NCBI GenBank assembly: GCA_038250675.1
Contig: JBBSCB010000006.1
Span: forward strand, 1-64,000
From: JAICUF01 sp038250675
Lineage (GTDB): Bacteria > Gemmatimonadota > Gemmatimonadetes > Gemmatimonadales > GWC2-71-9
Reading direction: 5' to 3'
Length of the DNA stretch: 64,000 bases
Part shown: positions 24,220 to 33,144 of the stretch, piece by piece
Layout of the letters: every line of letters starts with the position of its first letter
How positions within the stretch are numbered: position 1 is the first letter of the stretch
Notes under the pieces: generated by a model
What the model saw: the letters and a program-made list of their open reading frames with translations, nothing else
Databases searched by the model: none
What the model was told of the DNA's origin: nothing
Program-made: the position numbers and the translations under genes

Positions 24220-25875
24220 GTGAGCCAGATCTTTCCGGCCCGCCACCAGCCCGCCCTGCCGCTCGACCGCCTGGTGGTGCACGACGCGCCGGGGAGCGAC
24301 GCGATTGAAATGGACGTCGTCATCGTGGGGGCCGGTCCCGCCGGGCTTGCCTGTGCGCTGGAGCTCACCCGGCTCGTCAAGCGGGAGCAGGACGCCGGCG
24401 GCGACATGCGGGATCTCGAGATCGCTGTGCTCGAAAAGGCCGCGAGTCTGGGCGAGCACAATCTGTCCGGCGCGGTGATCAACCCGCGGGCGCTGCGCGA
24501 GCTCTTTCCCGATCTCGAAGACGCCAACTTTCCGTTTCGCCAGCACGTGGACGCCGAGTCGGTGTACTTCCTGACCGAGCACCACGGATTCCGGATCCCC
24601 ACGCCGCCCAGCATGCACAACCGCGGGTACTACACGGCATCCATCTGCGAGCTGGTGCGCTGGCTGGGCGAGCAGGCCGAGGCCCGCGGGGTGAATCTCT
24701 TCGCCGGCTTTCCGGTGGATGCGCTGCTGGTCGAGGAACAGCGGGTGCGGGGGGTGCGCACCACGCCGGCCGGGCTCGATCGCGATGGCACCCCGGGTGC
24801 CGGCTACACGCCGCCCACCGACCTCACGGCGCGGGTGACGGTGCTGGCGGACGGCACCCGGAGCGCACTGGGACAGGCGTACCGCGAATGGCAGGGGATC
24901 GGCTCGGCCAATCCGCAGATCTATGCGCTCGGGGTGAAGGAGGTCTGGGAGGTCCCGCACCCGCTCGACGGGGTGATCCACACGCTGGGCTGGCCACTGC
25001 CCAACGATGCGTTCGGCGGCAGCTGGATGTACCCGCTGGGGCCCACCCAGGTGTCGCTCGGACTGGTGGTGGGCCTGGACTATCATCGCGCTTCGCTCGA
25101 CGTGCATGATCTGCTGCAGCGGATGAAACAGCACCCGGTCTTTCGCCGGCACCTCGAGGGCGGCACGCTGCTCGAGTGGGGGGCCAAGACGATTCCCGAG
25201 GGCGGCTACTACGCGCTGCCCGAGCGGCGCCATGGCGAGGGGATCGTGGTGGTGGGCGACGCCGCCGGGTTCGTCGATGTGCCGTCGCTCAAGGGAATTC
25301 ACTACGCGATGCAGTCGGGGATCTACGCCGCGCGCGCCATCTTCGATGCGCTCGCCGCCGGAGACCCGTCGGTCGCGCGGCTCGCCGCGTATGACCGGCT
25401 GATTGACGAGAGTTACATCGTGAGCGACCTGCACCGCTCTCGCAACATGCGGCTGGCGTTCAAGGATGGGCTGTACCTGGGCGGGGCCAAGGCGGGGATC
25501 ATGGCCATGACGGGCGGCCGGTTCCCCGGCTGGCGGATCCCGATGCCGGCGGATGTCACGGTCCCACGGGAAACCGGGCCCGCGGCCCGTTTCCTGCCTG
25601 ACAGCCAACTCACGGTCAGCAAGCTGGATGCGGTGTTCAAGTCGGGCAATGCCACACGGGACACGATCCCGAGCCATCTTATCGTGGGACAAGACGTTTC
25701 GGGCGAGGTGGCGGACTTCTACAGCCATGTCTGCCCGGCCGGCGTCTACGAGCGGGTGGGGGACGAGCTCCGGGTCAATCCGGCGAACTGCGTGGATTGC
25801 AAGGCGACCGATGTGCTGGGGCCCCGCTGGACCCCCCGGGAGGGGGGTAGCGGCCCCAAATACCGCCTGAGGTAG
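24220..25875 (+). CDS. Electron transfer flavoprotein-ubiquinone oxidoreductase, lacking one FeS ligand
   Basis: A 551-residue flavoprotein of the ETF-QO/FixC family, which passes electrons from ETF to the membrane quinone pool. The FAD Rossmann motif is VVIVGAGPAGLACALE (about residues 33-48); SLGEHNLSGAVINPRAL, GGSWMYPLG and VVVGDAAGFVDVPSLKGIHYAMQSG are family hallmarks. The C-terminal 4Fe-4S region keeps Cys505 (HVCPAGVY), Cys524 and Cys527 (NCVDCKATD), but the position of the fourth ligand is Thr530, and the loop after it is shortened. The cluster may be altered or lost. GTG start with GGAGGAG 7 bases upstream. Confidence 0.92.
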   Translation: MSQIFPARHQPALPLDRLVVHDAPGSDAIEMDVVIVGAGPAGLACALELTRLVKREQDAGGDMRDLEIAVLEKAASLGEHNLSGAVINPRALRELFPDLEDANFPFRQHVDAESVYFLTEHHGFRIPTPPSMHNRGYYTASICELVRWLGEQAEARGVNLFAGFPVDALLVEEQRVRGVRTTPAGLDRDGTPGAGYTPPTDLTARVTVLADGTRSALGQAYREWQGIGSANPQIYALGVKEVWEVPHPLDGVIHTLGWPLPNDAFGGSWMYPLGPTQVSLGLVVGLDYHRASLDVHDLLQRMKQHPVFRRHLEGGTLLEWGAKTIPEGGYYALPERRHGEGIVVVGDAAGFVDVPSLKGIHYAMQSGIYAARAIFDALAAGDPSVARLAAYDRLIDESYIVSDLHRSRNMRLAFKDGLYLGGAKAGIMAMTGGRFPGWRIPMPADVTVPRETGPAARFLPDSQLTVSKLDAVFKSGNATRDTIPSHLIVGQDVSGEVADFYSHVCPAGVYERVGDELRVNPANCVDCKATDVLGPRWTPREGGSGPKYRLR

Positions 25876-25894
25876 GGTTTCTGGTCATCAGCGT

Positions 25895-25924
25895 CCGGTT
25901 TGGGCCGATTTCGGCCCGAACCGG
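25895..25924 (+). terminator. Strong hairpin after the ETF-QO gene
   Basis: CCGGTTTGGGCCGA and TCGGCCCGAACCGG form a 14-bp stem (one G-U pair) around a 2-base loop, 20 bases after the stop codon. There is no T-tract, so it is either a GC-rich terminator without U-tail or a 3'-end processing/stability structure. Confidence 0.5.
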
Positions 25925-25975
25925 CCGGCTTGAATCTGGTGCATTTTCCTCGAGTTCAAGGCCCGGTAACGAGTC

Positions 25976-27142
25976 GTGGCTCTGCATTCATGGCGGCAGT
26001 ACCTGAAGACCGGCGACCCGCTTCTGCTCCAGGCCGGGGCAAGCGGCGAGCTGGTCGTGGCCAGGATCCGGCTGCTGCTCACCACCGCGCTCCTGCTGGT
26101 GCCGCTGTACAGCTTGGTGTCGCAGCCGCACTCGCCAAAGCAGTACGTGGGCATCGGCGTCACGCTGCTGGCGGCGGTGGTGGCGCTGGTGGTGTTCATG
26201 ATCGTGCGGCGGGACCTGTATCGGCCCTGGGTGGGGTTTGCCAGCACCGTCTTCGACGTCACCTTCGTCAGTACCGCGCTCGTCATCTTCCTGCGGCTTG
26301 GCGGCTCGCATACGGCGGCCAACAGCAAGGTGGTCTTCGAGGTCTATTTTCTCGCCATCGGTGCCACGGCGCTGCGATATGATGTGCGCTTCTGCGTGCT
26401 CGCCGGCGTGCTCGCTGTGCTGCAATACGGCGGGATCGTTGCCTACGCCACCAGTCACTGGTCGCTCACCGATCCCTCGTACGCGCCGTTTCGCTACGGG
26501 ATGTTCGAGTGGTCGGTGCAGATCTCCCGCGCCGTCCTGCTGCTGGCGGCGACGCTGCTGAGCGCCAACGTCGTGGTGCGGGCGCAGTCGCTTCGCCGCC
26601 TCTCGGCCATCGACCGTATGACCGGTGTCTTCAACCGCGGCTACTTCGACGAACAGCTGAGCGCCGAGCTGAGCCGGGCCCGGCGCCATGAGCAGCCGCT
26701 GGCGCTCGTCATGCTGGACGTGGATCACTTCAAGCGGTTCAACGACAATCATGGCCACGCGGCGGGGGATGCCGGCCTCAGGGCGTTGAGCACGCTGATC
26801 CGCCATTCGCTGCGGCGGAGCGATCTGGTGGCGCGCTATGGCGGCGAGGAATTCGTGATCGTGATGCCGGTGACCACCGCCGTGCAGGCGGTGGACAAGC
26901 TGGAGGGCATCCGCAGCGCGGCCTCGCAGCTGCCCATCCGCCTGCCCAGGAAGCAGACGACGGCGCTCCTGACGATCAGCGCCGGGATTGCCGTCTTTCC
27001 CGACGACGGCGTCACGGCGGACGAGCTGCTGGATCGGGCCGATGAACGCCTGTTCCAGGCCAAGGAGGCGGGGCGCAATCGGGTGGTGGGCCCGCCGCAG
27101 CATGACGTCGGTCAGCCGGCCCGCCGCCAGGGTCGCGCGTAG
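25976..27142 (+). CDS. Membrane diguanylate cyclase (GGDEF domain)
   Basis: A 388-residue protein that should make cyclic di-GMP from GTP. The first ~200 residues contain about six hydrophobic helices, a probable membrane sensor. The GGDEF domain begins DRMTGVFNRGYFDEQL, has DVDHFKRFNDNHGHAAGD for GTP and metal binding, and an intact GGEEF active site at residues 289-293. RRSD, five residues earlier, is the RxxD inhibitory site, so product feedback is expected. A GTG at 25976 is used as start. No EAL or HD-GYP partner is in the window. Confidence 0.92.
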   Translation: MALHSWRQYLKTGDPLLLQAGASGELVVARIRLLLTTALLLVPLYSLVSQPHSPKQYVGIGVTLLAAVVALVVFMIVRRDLYRPWVGFASTVFDVTFVSTALVIFLRLGGSHTAANSKVVFEVYFLAIGATALRYDVRFCVLAGVLAVLQYGGIVAYATSHWSLTDPSYAPFRYGMFEWSVQISRAVLLLAATLLSANVVVRAQSLRRLSAIDRMTGVFNRGYFDEQLSAELSRARRHEQPLALVMLDVDHFKRFNDNHGHAAGDAGLRALSTLIRHSLRRSDLVARYGGEEFVIVMPVTTAVQAVDKLEGIRSAASQLPIRLPRKQTTALLTISAGIAVFPDDGVTADELLDRADERLFQAKEAGRNRVVGPPQHDVGQPARRQGRA

Positions 27143-27143
27143 C

Positions 27144-27566
27144 TCAGCTTTCTCCCATCACCTTGATGACCACTCGCTTGCGCCGCTGTCCGTCCCATTC
27201 CCCGTAGAACACCCGCTGCCACGGACCAAAATCGAGTCGCCCGGCCGTCACCGGCACGATGACCTCGTGCCCGACGGTGAGACTGCGCAGGTGCGCTGCG
27301 GCGTTGTCCTCACCGGTTTCGTTGTGGCGGTAGCGGGACGGATCCCACGGCGCGATCCGCTCCTCCAGCCACGCGAGGATGTCGGTCCACAGCCCCGACT
27401 CGTGGTCGTTGACGAATACCGACGCGCTGATGTGCATCGCCGAGACCAGCACCATCCCTTCCTGCACCCCGCTCAGGCTGACCTGCTCGGCCACGTCGTC
27501 GGTGATGTCGATGATTTCCTGGCGGCGCTTCGTTTCGAACCACAGGTAATGGGTGCGGGTAGTCAT
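27144..27566 (-). CDS. YjbQ/UPF0047-family protein
   Basis: A 140-residue YjbQ family protein. Key family blocks are GMVLVSAMHISASVFVNDHE, YRHNETGEDNAAAHLRSL, and the C-terminal RLDFGPWQRVFYGEWDG. Members have weak thiamine-phosphate synthase activity in vitro and an unclear physiological role. The start ATG at 27566 lies 13 bases after the M20 peptidase stop, in the same leftward operon. Family length is normal. Confidence 0.9.
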   Translation of the reverse strand: MTTRTHYLWFETKRRQEIIDITDDVAEQVSLSGVQEGMVLVSAMHISASVFVNDHESGLWTDILAWLEERIAPWDPSRYRHNETGEDNAAAHLRSLTVGHEVIVPVTAGRLDFGPWQRVFYGEWDGQRRKRVVIKVMGES

Positions 27567-27579
27567 GGCAGGTTCCCCA

Positions 27580-28584
27580 TCAGTCCGCCGTCCTCCGGCC
27601 CAGCAGGTCACGCGCCAGCTTGACGTAGAGGTCGATCCCTTCGCGCAGCTCGCGGCGGGCGATCCGCTCGCTATCGGTATGCGCCACCCGGATCGAGCCC
27701 GGCCCGAGCTGGTACCGCTCACCCCAGCCGTCGAGGAACGGCAGGTCGCTGGCAAAGCTCACCACGCGGGCATCCCAGCCCGCCAGTGCCGCGCCCTTGT
27801 AGGGCGGAATCTCCACCGCAAACTCGATCGTCACGCCGGGCTCCGCCATCTCCGCAATGCGCGCGCGGAGTGCGGCGCTGGGCTCCACTGTCCGGATCAG
27901 GAGCTGAGCCGTCGCGTGCGGGGGAATCACGTTGGGCGCCACGCCGCCTGCGAGCAGCCCGATGTTGAGCGTGGACGGACCCAGCAGCTGGTCCACCGGC
28001 AGCGCGAGGGCGCGGATCCGTTCGAGCGTGGCCAGCAGCGGCGTGATGGCCGACCGGCCCTCATCCGGATACGCGGAATGGGCGGCGCGGCCCGTTGCGC
28101 TGAGGTCGACGCGCAGCGCGCCCTTCTGGCCGATCGTCAGGACGTTGTCGGTCGGCTCGCCGTTGACGAGAAACCGCCCCTTGTGCTCCAGTGCCGCCGC
28201 GGCGTGCGCCCCGTCCGAACCGTTCTCCTCGCCCACCAGGAAGAGCAGCCCGATCCGGCGCTCACCGGCCGCCGCCAGCCGTTCGGCGGCCGCGACCATC
28301 GCCGCGGCGACGCCCTTGGCATCGCAGCTGCCCCGGCCCCGGATGAACTCGGCGTCCTCCGCCAGTGGGACGTACGGCGGCACGCAATCCAGGTGCGTCG
28401 AGAAGACCAGCTCCGGCGGCTCGCGCCAGGCGTACAGGTTATGGCGGCCCGGCGAGACCGGCTGGCGCGTGACGGCGTAGCCAAGGGTGGTGAGCGTGGC
28501 GGCCATCTGCTCGACGGCGGGCCCTTCCTCGCCGGTGGGTGAGGGGATGGAGACGAGCTCGCTGGTCAGCCGGAACGGATCCAT
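27580..28584 (-). CDS. M20-family deacylase (ArgE/DapE-like)
   Basis: A 334-residue zinc peptidase of family M20A, which includes acetylornithine deacetylase and succinyl-diaminopimelate desuccinylase. Metal ligands and catalytic residues are seen in VFSTHLDCVPP (His, Asp), GRGSCDAKGVAAAMV (bridging Asp), VGEENGSDG (catalytic Glu pair), VNGEPTDN and near the C-terminus VAHTDSER (His). The dimerisation insert occupies the middle (about 155-255). It is shorter than E. coli ArgE (383) and DapE (375). Lysine/arginine synthesis is the likely role, but the genomic context does not decide between them. Confidence 0.85.
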   Translation of the reverse strand: MDPFRLTSELVSIPSPTGEEGPAVEQMAATLTTLGYAVTRQPVSPGRHNLYAWREPPELVFSTHLDCVPPYVPLAEDAEFIRGRGSCDAKGVAAAMVAAAERLAAAGERRIGLLFLVGEENGSDGAHAAAALEHKGRFLVNGEPTDNVLTIGQKGALRVDLSATGRAAHSAYPDEGRSAITPLLATLERIRALALPVDQLLGPSTLNIGLLAGGVAPNVIPPHATAQLLIRTVEPSAALRARIAEMAEPGVTIEFAVEIPPYKGAALAGWDARVVSFASDLPFLDGWGERYQLGPGSIRVAHTDSERIARRELREGIDLYVKLARDLLGRRTAD

Positions 28585-28587
28585 CGG

Positions 28588-29964
28588 TCAGCCGGCGGCG
28601 GCGAGCCGCTCGCGATGGCGGTCTGGCACCCCGGCGAGCAGCCAGGCCGCCGCGAGCATGAACAGCGCGAGCACGCCCATCGCCACCCGGAACGAAACTT
28701 CCGGCCCGCGGTCGTGGAAGATCACCGAGACGATCAACGCCCAGATGAGCGGCCCCACGATCGCCGCGGCGCGGGCCGAGAGCACGAGCAGCCCGAAGTA
28801 GCGGCCCGCCTCGACGTCCGGCACCAGTGTGAGGAGCATGGGGCGCTCCACCGTCCAGACCCCGCCGAACAACAGGCCCAGCATGCCGCCCAGCGCCCAG
28901 AACGCCGCGTGACTGCGGATCGTCACCAGCGCGGTAAGCAGGATGGCCCAGCCGATCAGGACGCCCATGAGCGTGCGCTTGGGCCCGTAGCGGTCGCTCA
29001 GCCGGCCGATGATCGCGGCGCCGATGATCGAGGGCACGGTGAGGACGATGAACAGCGTGGTCTCGCTGCCGTCGGGAAATTTCATGACGGTCACGGCGTA
29101 GATCGCCATGAAGCTGATGACGGTGCCGATGGCGTCCTGATAGAAGTAGGACGTCAGAATGAACCGCAGCAGCCCGGGATGGCGGCGGCTGTCCGCCACC
29201 GACCGGGCGAGCTCGCGGAACGGCTCGGCCAGCGAAAGCCGGCGCCACTGCTCGCGGGCCACCGGGATATGGTCCCGGCACCAGATGAACAGCGGCAGCG
29301 AAAACAGCAGAAAGGCGAGCGCCGTCGGCACGAACGTGGCGGCACGGCCGCCGCCGGCGGTGAAGGGAATGCGGTGCAGCACCGCCATGACGGATGGCGC
29401 GACTGGACCGAACGGCGTGCGGCCGGCCACGAACGGCACGATGAGCAGCATGCCGACGATGGACCCCACGTAGCCGATGGCGGTGCCGTAGCCGGACAGC
29501 CGGCCCTGCTCGGCGGCGGGGACGAGCTCGGTCATCATCGCGTTGTAGAACGGCAGCGCGCCCTGGTACGCGTAGTTGGCCACGACGAAGAATGCCAGGA
29601 GCGGCAGGAGGCCACCCTGGCGGCCCACGACGGCGAGCATCGCCGTGGCCAGGATGCAGAGGAGCGTGAAGCCAACGACCCACGGCTTGCGCTGGCGCCG
29701 GGTGTCGGAGACCAGCCCGAGCACCGGTATGCTGATTGCGACGAGGACGGACGAGACGCTCGAGGCCAGCGCATACGGCGCGGTCCCGGCGCCGAGGTCG
29801 TTGGCGATCCACACCGAGAAGTAGAGCGTCACGATGTTCATGGAGAAGATCGTGTTCGCAAAGTCGTACAGCGACCAGCTCCAGCGCTCGCGGGTGGGGG
29901 CCGCGCGCAGGACGTCGATGCGCCCGCCGGGGCGGACGACGATCTCGGGGCGGGGATGGGACAT
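28588..29964 (-). CDS. MFS transporter, UMF1 (Atg22-like) family
   Basis: A 458-residue MFS permease of the UMF1/Atg22-like group. WSLYDFANTIFSMNIVTLYF near the N-terminus is the family's most recognisable feature, together with GLVSDTRRQRKPWVVGFTLL (motif A) and FYNAMMTELVPAAEQGRLSG. Yeast Atg22 exports amino acids from the vacuole; bacterial substrates are unknown. It ends 3 bases before the M20 peptidase start, so the two are probably translated together. The ATG at 29964 follows the hydrophilic N-terminus expected. Confidence 0.88.
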   Translation of the reverse strand: MSHPRPEIVVRPGGRIDVLRAAPTRERWSWSLYDFANTIFSMNIVTLYFSVWIANDLGAGTAPYALASSVSSVLVAISIPVLGLVSDTRRQRKPWVVGFTLLCILATAMLAVVGRQGGLLPLLAFFVVANYAYQGALPFYNAMMTELVPAAEQGRLSGYGTAIGYVGSIVGMLLIVPFVAGRTPFGPVAPSVMAVLHRIPFTAGGGRAATFVPTALAFLLFSLPLFIWCRDHIPVAREQWRRLSLAEPFRELARSVADSRRHPGLLRFILTSYFYQDAIGTVISFMAIYAVTVMKFPDGSETTLFIVLTVPSIIGAAIIGRLSDRYGPKRTLMGVLIGWAILLTALVTIRSHAAFWALGGMLGLLFGGVWTVERPMLLTLVPDVEAGRYFGLLVLSARAAAIVGPLIWALIVSVIFHDRGPEVSFRVAMGVLALFMLAAAWLLAGVPDRHRERLAAAG

Positions 29965-29990
29965 GGAACGGAATGTCGTGCGGCCGGGTG

Positions 29991-30923
29991 CTATTCGCCA
30001 GCCGGCCCGGCCGGCCTCCAGAGCGAGGCGGCCGCTGCAACCACCAGGGACAGCACGATGATGCCGAGCGAGACCAGGATGGGAATGTGGACCCACGGGT
30101 CGAGAATCATCTTGAGCCCGACGAACACCAGGATCACCGCGACGCCCATCTTGAGGTAGACAAAGCGGTCCAACATCCCCGCCAGGACGAAGAACACCGC
30201 CCGGAGCCCCACGATGGCAAAGATGTTGGAGCTGTAGACGAGAAACGGGTCACGAGTGACCGCAAAGACCGCCGGGATGCTGTCCACGGCAAAAACCAGG
30301 TCGGTCCATTCGATGACCAGCAGTACGAGCAGGAGAGGCGTGGCCAGTCGGCGGCCGCCGGCGGAGCGGGTCAGGAACTTCTGCCCGTCATAGCCGTCGC
30401 TGAACGGCAGGAAGCGGCGCGCCAGCCGGGCGACGGGATTGCGTTCCGGCTCGATGGCGTCGGCGCCGCCGCTCCGGGCCATCCGCACGCCCGCGATGAT
30501 CAGAATGGCGCCAAAGACGAAGATGATCCACTCGAAGCGGGCGATGAGCGCGGCTCCCACGAGGATCATCAGCAGCCGCATCACGATCGCGCCGAGAATC
30601 CCCCACTTGAGCACGCGGGGCTGGAGCGCGGCCGGCACGCCGAAATACTGGAATACGAGGATGAAGACGAAGAGATTGTCGACGCTGAGACTCAGCTCGA
30701 CGAGGTATCCGGTATAGAACTCGAGCGCGTGGCGTGGCCCCTCGCGCCACAGCATGAAGCCCCCGAACGTCAGCGCCAGCGCCAGCAGACTGCCGCTCCA
30801 CGTGAGGGCTTCGCGCAGCGACAGGATGTGCGAGCGGCGGTTGAGGATGCCGAGGTCGAGGATCAGCAGCGCCACGACGACACCGCTGAAACCGAGCCAC
30901 ACGCTGGCCGGGTGGACGCCCAT
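29991..30923 (-). CDS. TerC/Alx-family membrane protein
   Basis: A 310-residue integral membrane protein of the TerC family. It has LSVDNLFVFILVFQYFGVP and the second-repeat equivalent WTDLVFAVDSIPAVFAVTRDPFLVYSSNIFAI, whose acidic residues are linked with Mn2+ transport in Alx and MeeF/MeeY. The likely role is metal (Mn2+) export, perhaps at the secretion machinery. Its start overlaps the stop of the HD hydrolase gene at base 30923, so there is no room for the yybP-ykoY riboswitch that controls alx in other bacteria. Confidence 0.9.
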   Translation of the reverse strand: MGVHPASVWLGFSGVVVALLILDLGILNRRSHILSLREALTWSGSLLALALTFGGFMLWREGPRHALEFYTGYLVELSLSVDNLFVFILVFQYFGVPAALQPRVLKWGILGAIVMRLLMILVGAALIARFEWIIFVFGAILIIAGVRMARSGGADAIEPERNPVARLARRFLPFSDGYDGQKFLTRSAGGRRLATPLLLVLLVIEWTDLVFAVDSIPAVFAVTRDPFLVYSSNIFAIVGLRAVFFVLAGMLDRFVYLKMGVAVILVFVGLKMILDPWVHIPILVSLGIIVLSLVVAAAASLWRPAGPAGE

Positions 30924-31549
30924 TACTCCGTCAACCGGATCAGCGAGCGCGCGAGATTGGCACGCGCCTGGGCTTCATGGCGCTCCCGGAAGGCGTCGGT
31001 GGCAAAGATCCTCGGGCGGTCGAGGAACGTCCGCAGCACCGCGGCCCGGCCGGCGCGGAAGTCGGCCTCGGGTACGGCGGCGTACTCGGTGCGGATCGCC
31101 GCCTCGTAGGCGTCGAAGTCGGCCGGATCGGCGCCGAGAATGCTCAGGTCGGCGTCTACCACGAGCGCCGCATCGCCGTGCGGTGCCGGCGGTCGGTGAT
31201 CGGTGGCGAGGATCATGTGCGTGATCCGCGCGCGGGCCTCGTCGCGCACCCCGGCATGGCGCAGCGCGCCGTCCGCCAACTCGGCGCTCAGTCGCTCGTT
31301 GTCCGCGGCGCCCGGAATGTATACGGCGTCATGGTACCAGACCGCCACCTCGGCCTCCTCGGAACGTTCGAGCGCGGCACGGGCATGATCCAGTTCGGTG
31401 AGGCAGTGGGCGATGTGGGTGAGGTTGTGATACGCGCGGCCCGGCACGGCGTAGCACGTCAGCAGGTCGGCGTGGGCGGGGGCGGGGGATCCGCCGGCAC
31501 CAAGCTGCGCCCAGGCCGATGCCCAGCGGGACGCGAGCGCCGCGGTCAG
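30923..31549 (-). CDS. HD-superfamily metal-dependent phosphohydrolase
   Basis: A predicted HD-type hydrolase. RAYHNLTHIAHCLTELD, VWYHDAVYIPG (the HD pair) and THMILATDH give the metal sites. The first standard start is a GTG at 31447 (174 residues), but homology-like sequence continues upstream in frame (SRWASAWAQLGAG... LLTCYA), matching the N-terminal helix typical of this family. The only well-placed start is CTG at 31549, overlapping the preceding TGA as CTGA, giving 208 residues; I use it. The substrate is unknown. Confidence 0.75.
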   Translation of the reverse strand: MTAALASRWASAWAQLGAGGSPAPAHADLLTCYAVPGRAYHNLTHIAHCLTELDHARAALERSEEAEVAVWYHDAVYIPGAADNERLSAELADGALRHAGVRDEARARITHMILATDHRPPAPHGDAALVVDADLSILGADPADFDAYEAAIRTEYAAVPEADFRAGRAAVLRTFLDRPRIFATDAFRERHEAQARANLARSLIRLTE

Positions 31550-31779
31550 AAGCCGAAGCCCGCGAGCACGTAGACCCCGGTCCGCTCGTCGCTCCGGGCG
31601 ATCGTCGCGCTCAGCGTCGACTCCGGTCCCGCGATGTTGAACCAGACGCCGCCGCCGAACCCGGAGTGCCAGGTGCTGGAGTGTTCGCCCGGTGCCCAGA
31701 CGCGGCCGGCATCGGCGATGCCGTGGATGCCGAGATTGCCGGGGATCAGCAGCTTGATCATCTTCGAGAAAAAGGCCAT
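31546..31779 (-). pseudogene. Remnant of an Omp85/surface-antigen barrel protein (C-terminus only)
   Basis: A 77-residue fragment with LIPGNLGIHGIADAGRVWAP, FGGGVWFNIAGPESTLSA and a terminal beta-strand ending GVYVLAGFGF. These are the last strands of a BamA/D15-like surface antigen, including the C-terminal Phe used for outer-membrane insertion. A complete protein would need several hundred further residues on the N-terminal side, but upstream is only about 110 bases before moeA ends. The 5' part has therefore been deleted. Its stop still overlaps the HD gene, indicating that the original operon order was kept. Confidence 0.65.
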
Positions 31780-31890
31780 CGCCGAGCCTCGCTTCGGTCC
31801 AGTATCGTGAGGTTGATCAAGGAATGGCTTCGCGGATACACCCTGTCTGTGACCCGCGCACGTGACCGGCGTCACGCGTGCCGCTGCCGG

Positions 31891-33144
31891 TCAGAACGGC
31901 GGCTGCGCCTGGTGCTCGGGGTCGTCGAGGATGAGTGCCAGGGCCTCGCTCCCGGCCGGGCTTTCGAACTGCCCTTCCGGGATGATGAGGAGCGCGTTGG
32001 CGATCACCATGGAGGTGAGAATGCCGGAACCCTGCGGGCCGGTGAGCCGGGCCTCCAGCCCGCCGGGACCGCGGCTGACCACTGCCCGCAGGAAGTGCTG
32101 CAGGCGCGGACGCACCGTCACCGGCTCGGCCAGCCGCACCGGGACGGCACGGCGGAACGCATCGGCCCGTCCGCACATCCGCCGGATGGCCGGACGCACC
32201 AGCAGCTCGAAGGTGACCATCGTGCTCACCGGGTTGCCGGGCAGGCCAATCCACGGCGTGTCCGCCAGCAGCCCAAAGCCCACCGGCGCACCCGGCCGCA
32301 TCCTGAGCCGCCAGAAGCGCTCGACGAGGCCGAGCTCCGCCAGCACCGGGCGCACGCAGTCGTGATCACCGACGCTGATCCCGGCGGTGGTGACGATCAG
32401 GTCCGCATCGCGCGCGCGCTCGAGATGGTCCCTGAGACTGGCCGGCGTGTCGCGCGCGATGCCCAGACTGACCGGCTCACCGCCTGCCAGCCGTATGAGC
32501 GCGGTGAGCGTGTGGGTGTTGCTGCTCGCCACCTTGCGGCCGGAGAGAATCTCGTCCGGCTGGTCCACATCCACGATCTCATCGCCGCTGGCCAGAATCG
32601 CCACCCGCGGTCGCCGATACACCAGCGGGTGGGCCACGGCCAGCGATGCGAGCACGCCGAGCTGCGCGGCGCCCAGCACCGTGCCGGCGGTGAGCACGGT
32701 GGCACCGCGGCGGATGTCCTCGCCGGCCCGGCGGATATTCACGCCGGCATCCCGGCCACTGGTGATGGTCACCACGTCGGCGCCGCGGTCGGTGTCCTCC
32801 TGGCGCACCACGCTGTCCGCGCCCTCGGGAAGCGCGCCGCCGGTGAAGATGCGGGCGCATTCCCCCGGGCCGATCTCGCGCGTGGGGACAGCGCCCGCGG
32901 GCAGCACCTCGACCACGCGCAGGGTCACCGGTGCCTGCGGCCCGGCATCGCGGATGTCGGCCGCGCGGGCGGCGTATCCGTCCATGGCTGAATTGGTTCG
33001 CGCGGGGATGTCGATGGGACTCACGGCATCCGCCGCGAGGACGCTGTCGAGCGCATCGTCCAGCGGAATCCGCAGCGGCGGCTGGCGCCGCACGTCGGCC
33101 AGGATGCACTCAGCCGCCTCGCGGGCGGTGAGGGCGGGCGTCAC
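31891..33144 (-). CDS. moeA: Molybdopterin molybdenumtransferase MoeA
   Basis: A 417-residue MoeA, which inserts molybdate into adenylylated molybdopterin. Conserved segments: DIPARTNSAMDGYAARAAD, ARIFTGGALPEGADSVVRQED, VAILASGDEI, SSNTHTL, TTAGISVGDHD and GLPGNPVSTMVTFELL. The GTG at 33144 overlaps the mobB stop (GTGA). It lies in a leftward run with mobB, mobA and fdhD, all for molybdenum-enzyme maturation. Confidence 0.94.
   Translation of the reverse strand: MTPALTAREAAECILADVRRQPPLRIPLDDALDSVLAADAVSPIDIPARTNSAMDGYAARAADIRDAGPQAPVTLRVVEVLPAGAVPTREIGPGECARIFTGGALPEGADSVVRQEDTDRGADVVTITSGRDAGVNIRRAGEDIRRGATVLTAGTVLGAAQLGVLASLAVAHPLVYRRPRVAILASGDEIVDVDQPDEILSGRKVASSNTHTLTALIRLAGGEPVSLGIARDTPASLRDHLERARDADLIVTTAGISVGDHDCVRPVLAELGLVERFWRLRMRPGAPVGFGLLADTPWIGLPGNPVSTMVTFELLVRPAIRRMCGRADAFRRAVPVRLAEPVTVRPRLQHFLRAVVSRGPGGLEARLTGPQGSGILTSMVIANALLIIPEGQFESPAGSEALALILDDPEHQAQPPF

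Noticed and set aside
30923..30960. Possible yybP-ykoY (Mn2+) riboswitch before the TerC gene
   Set aside because: The TerC start overlaps the upstream stop, leaving no leader in which the motif could exist.
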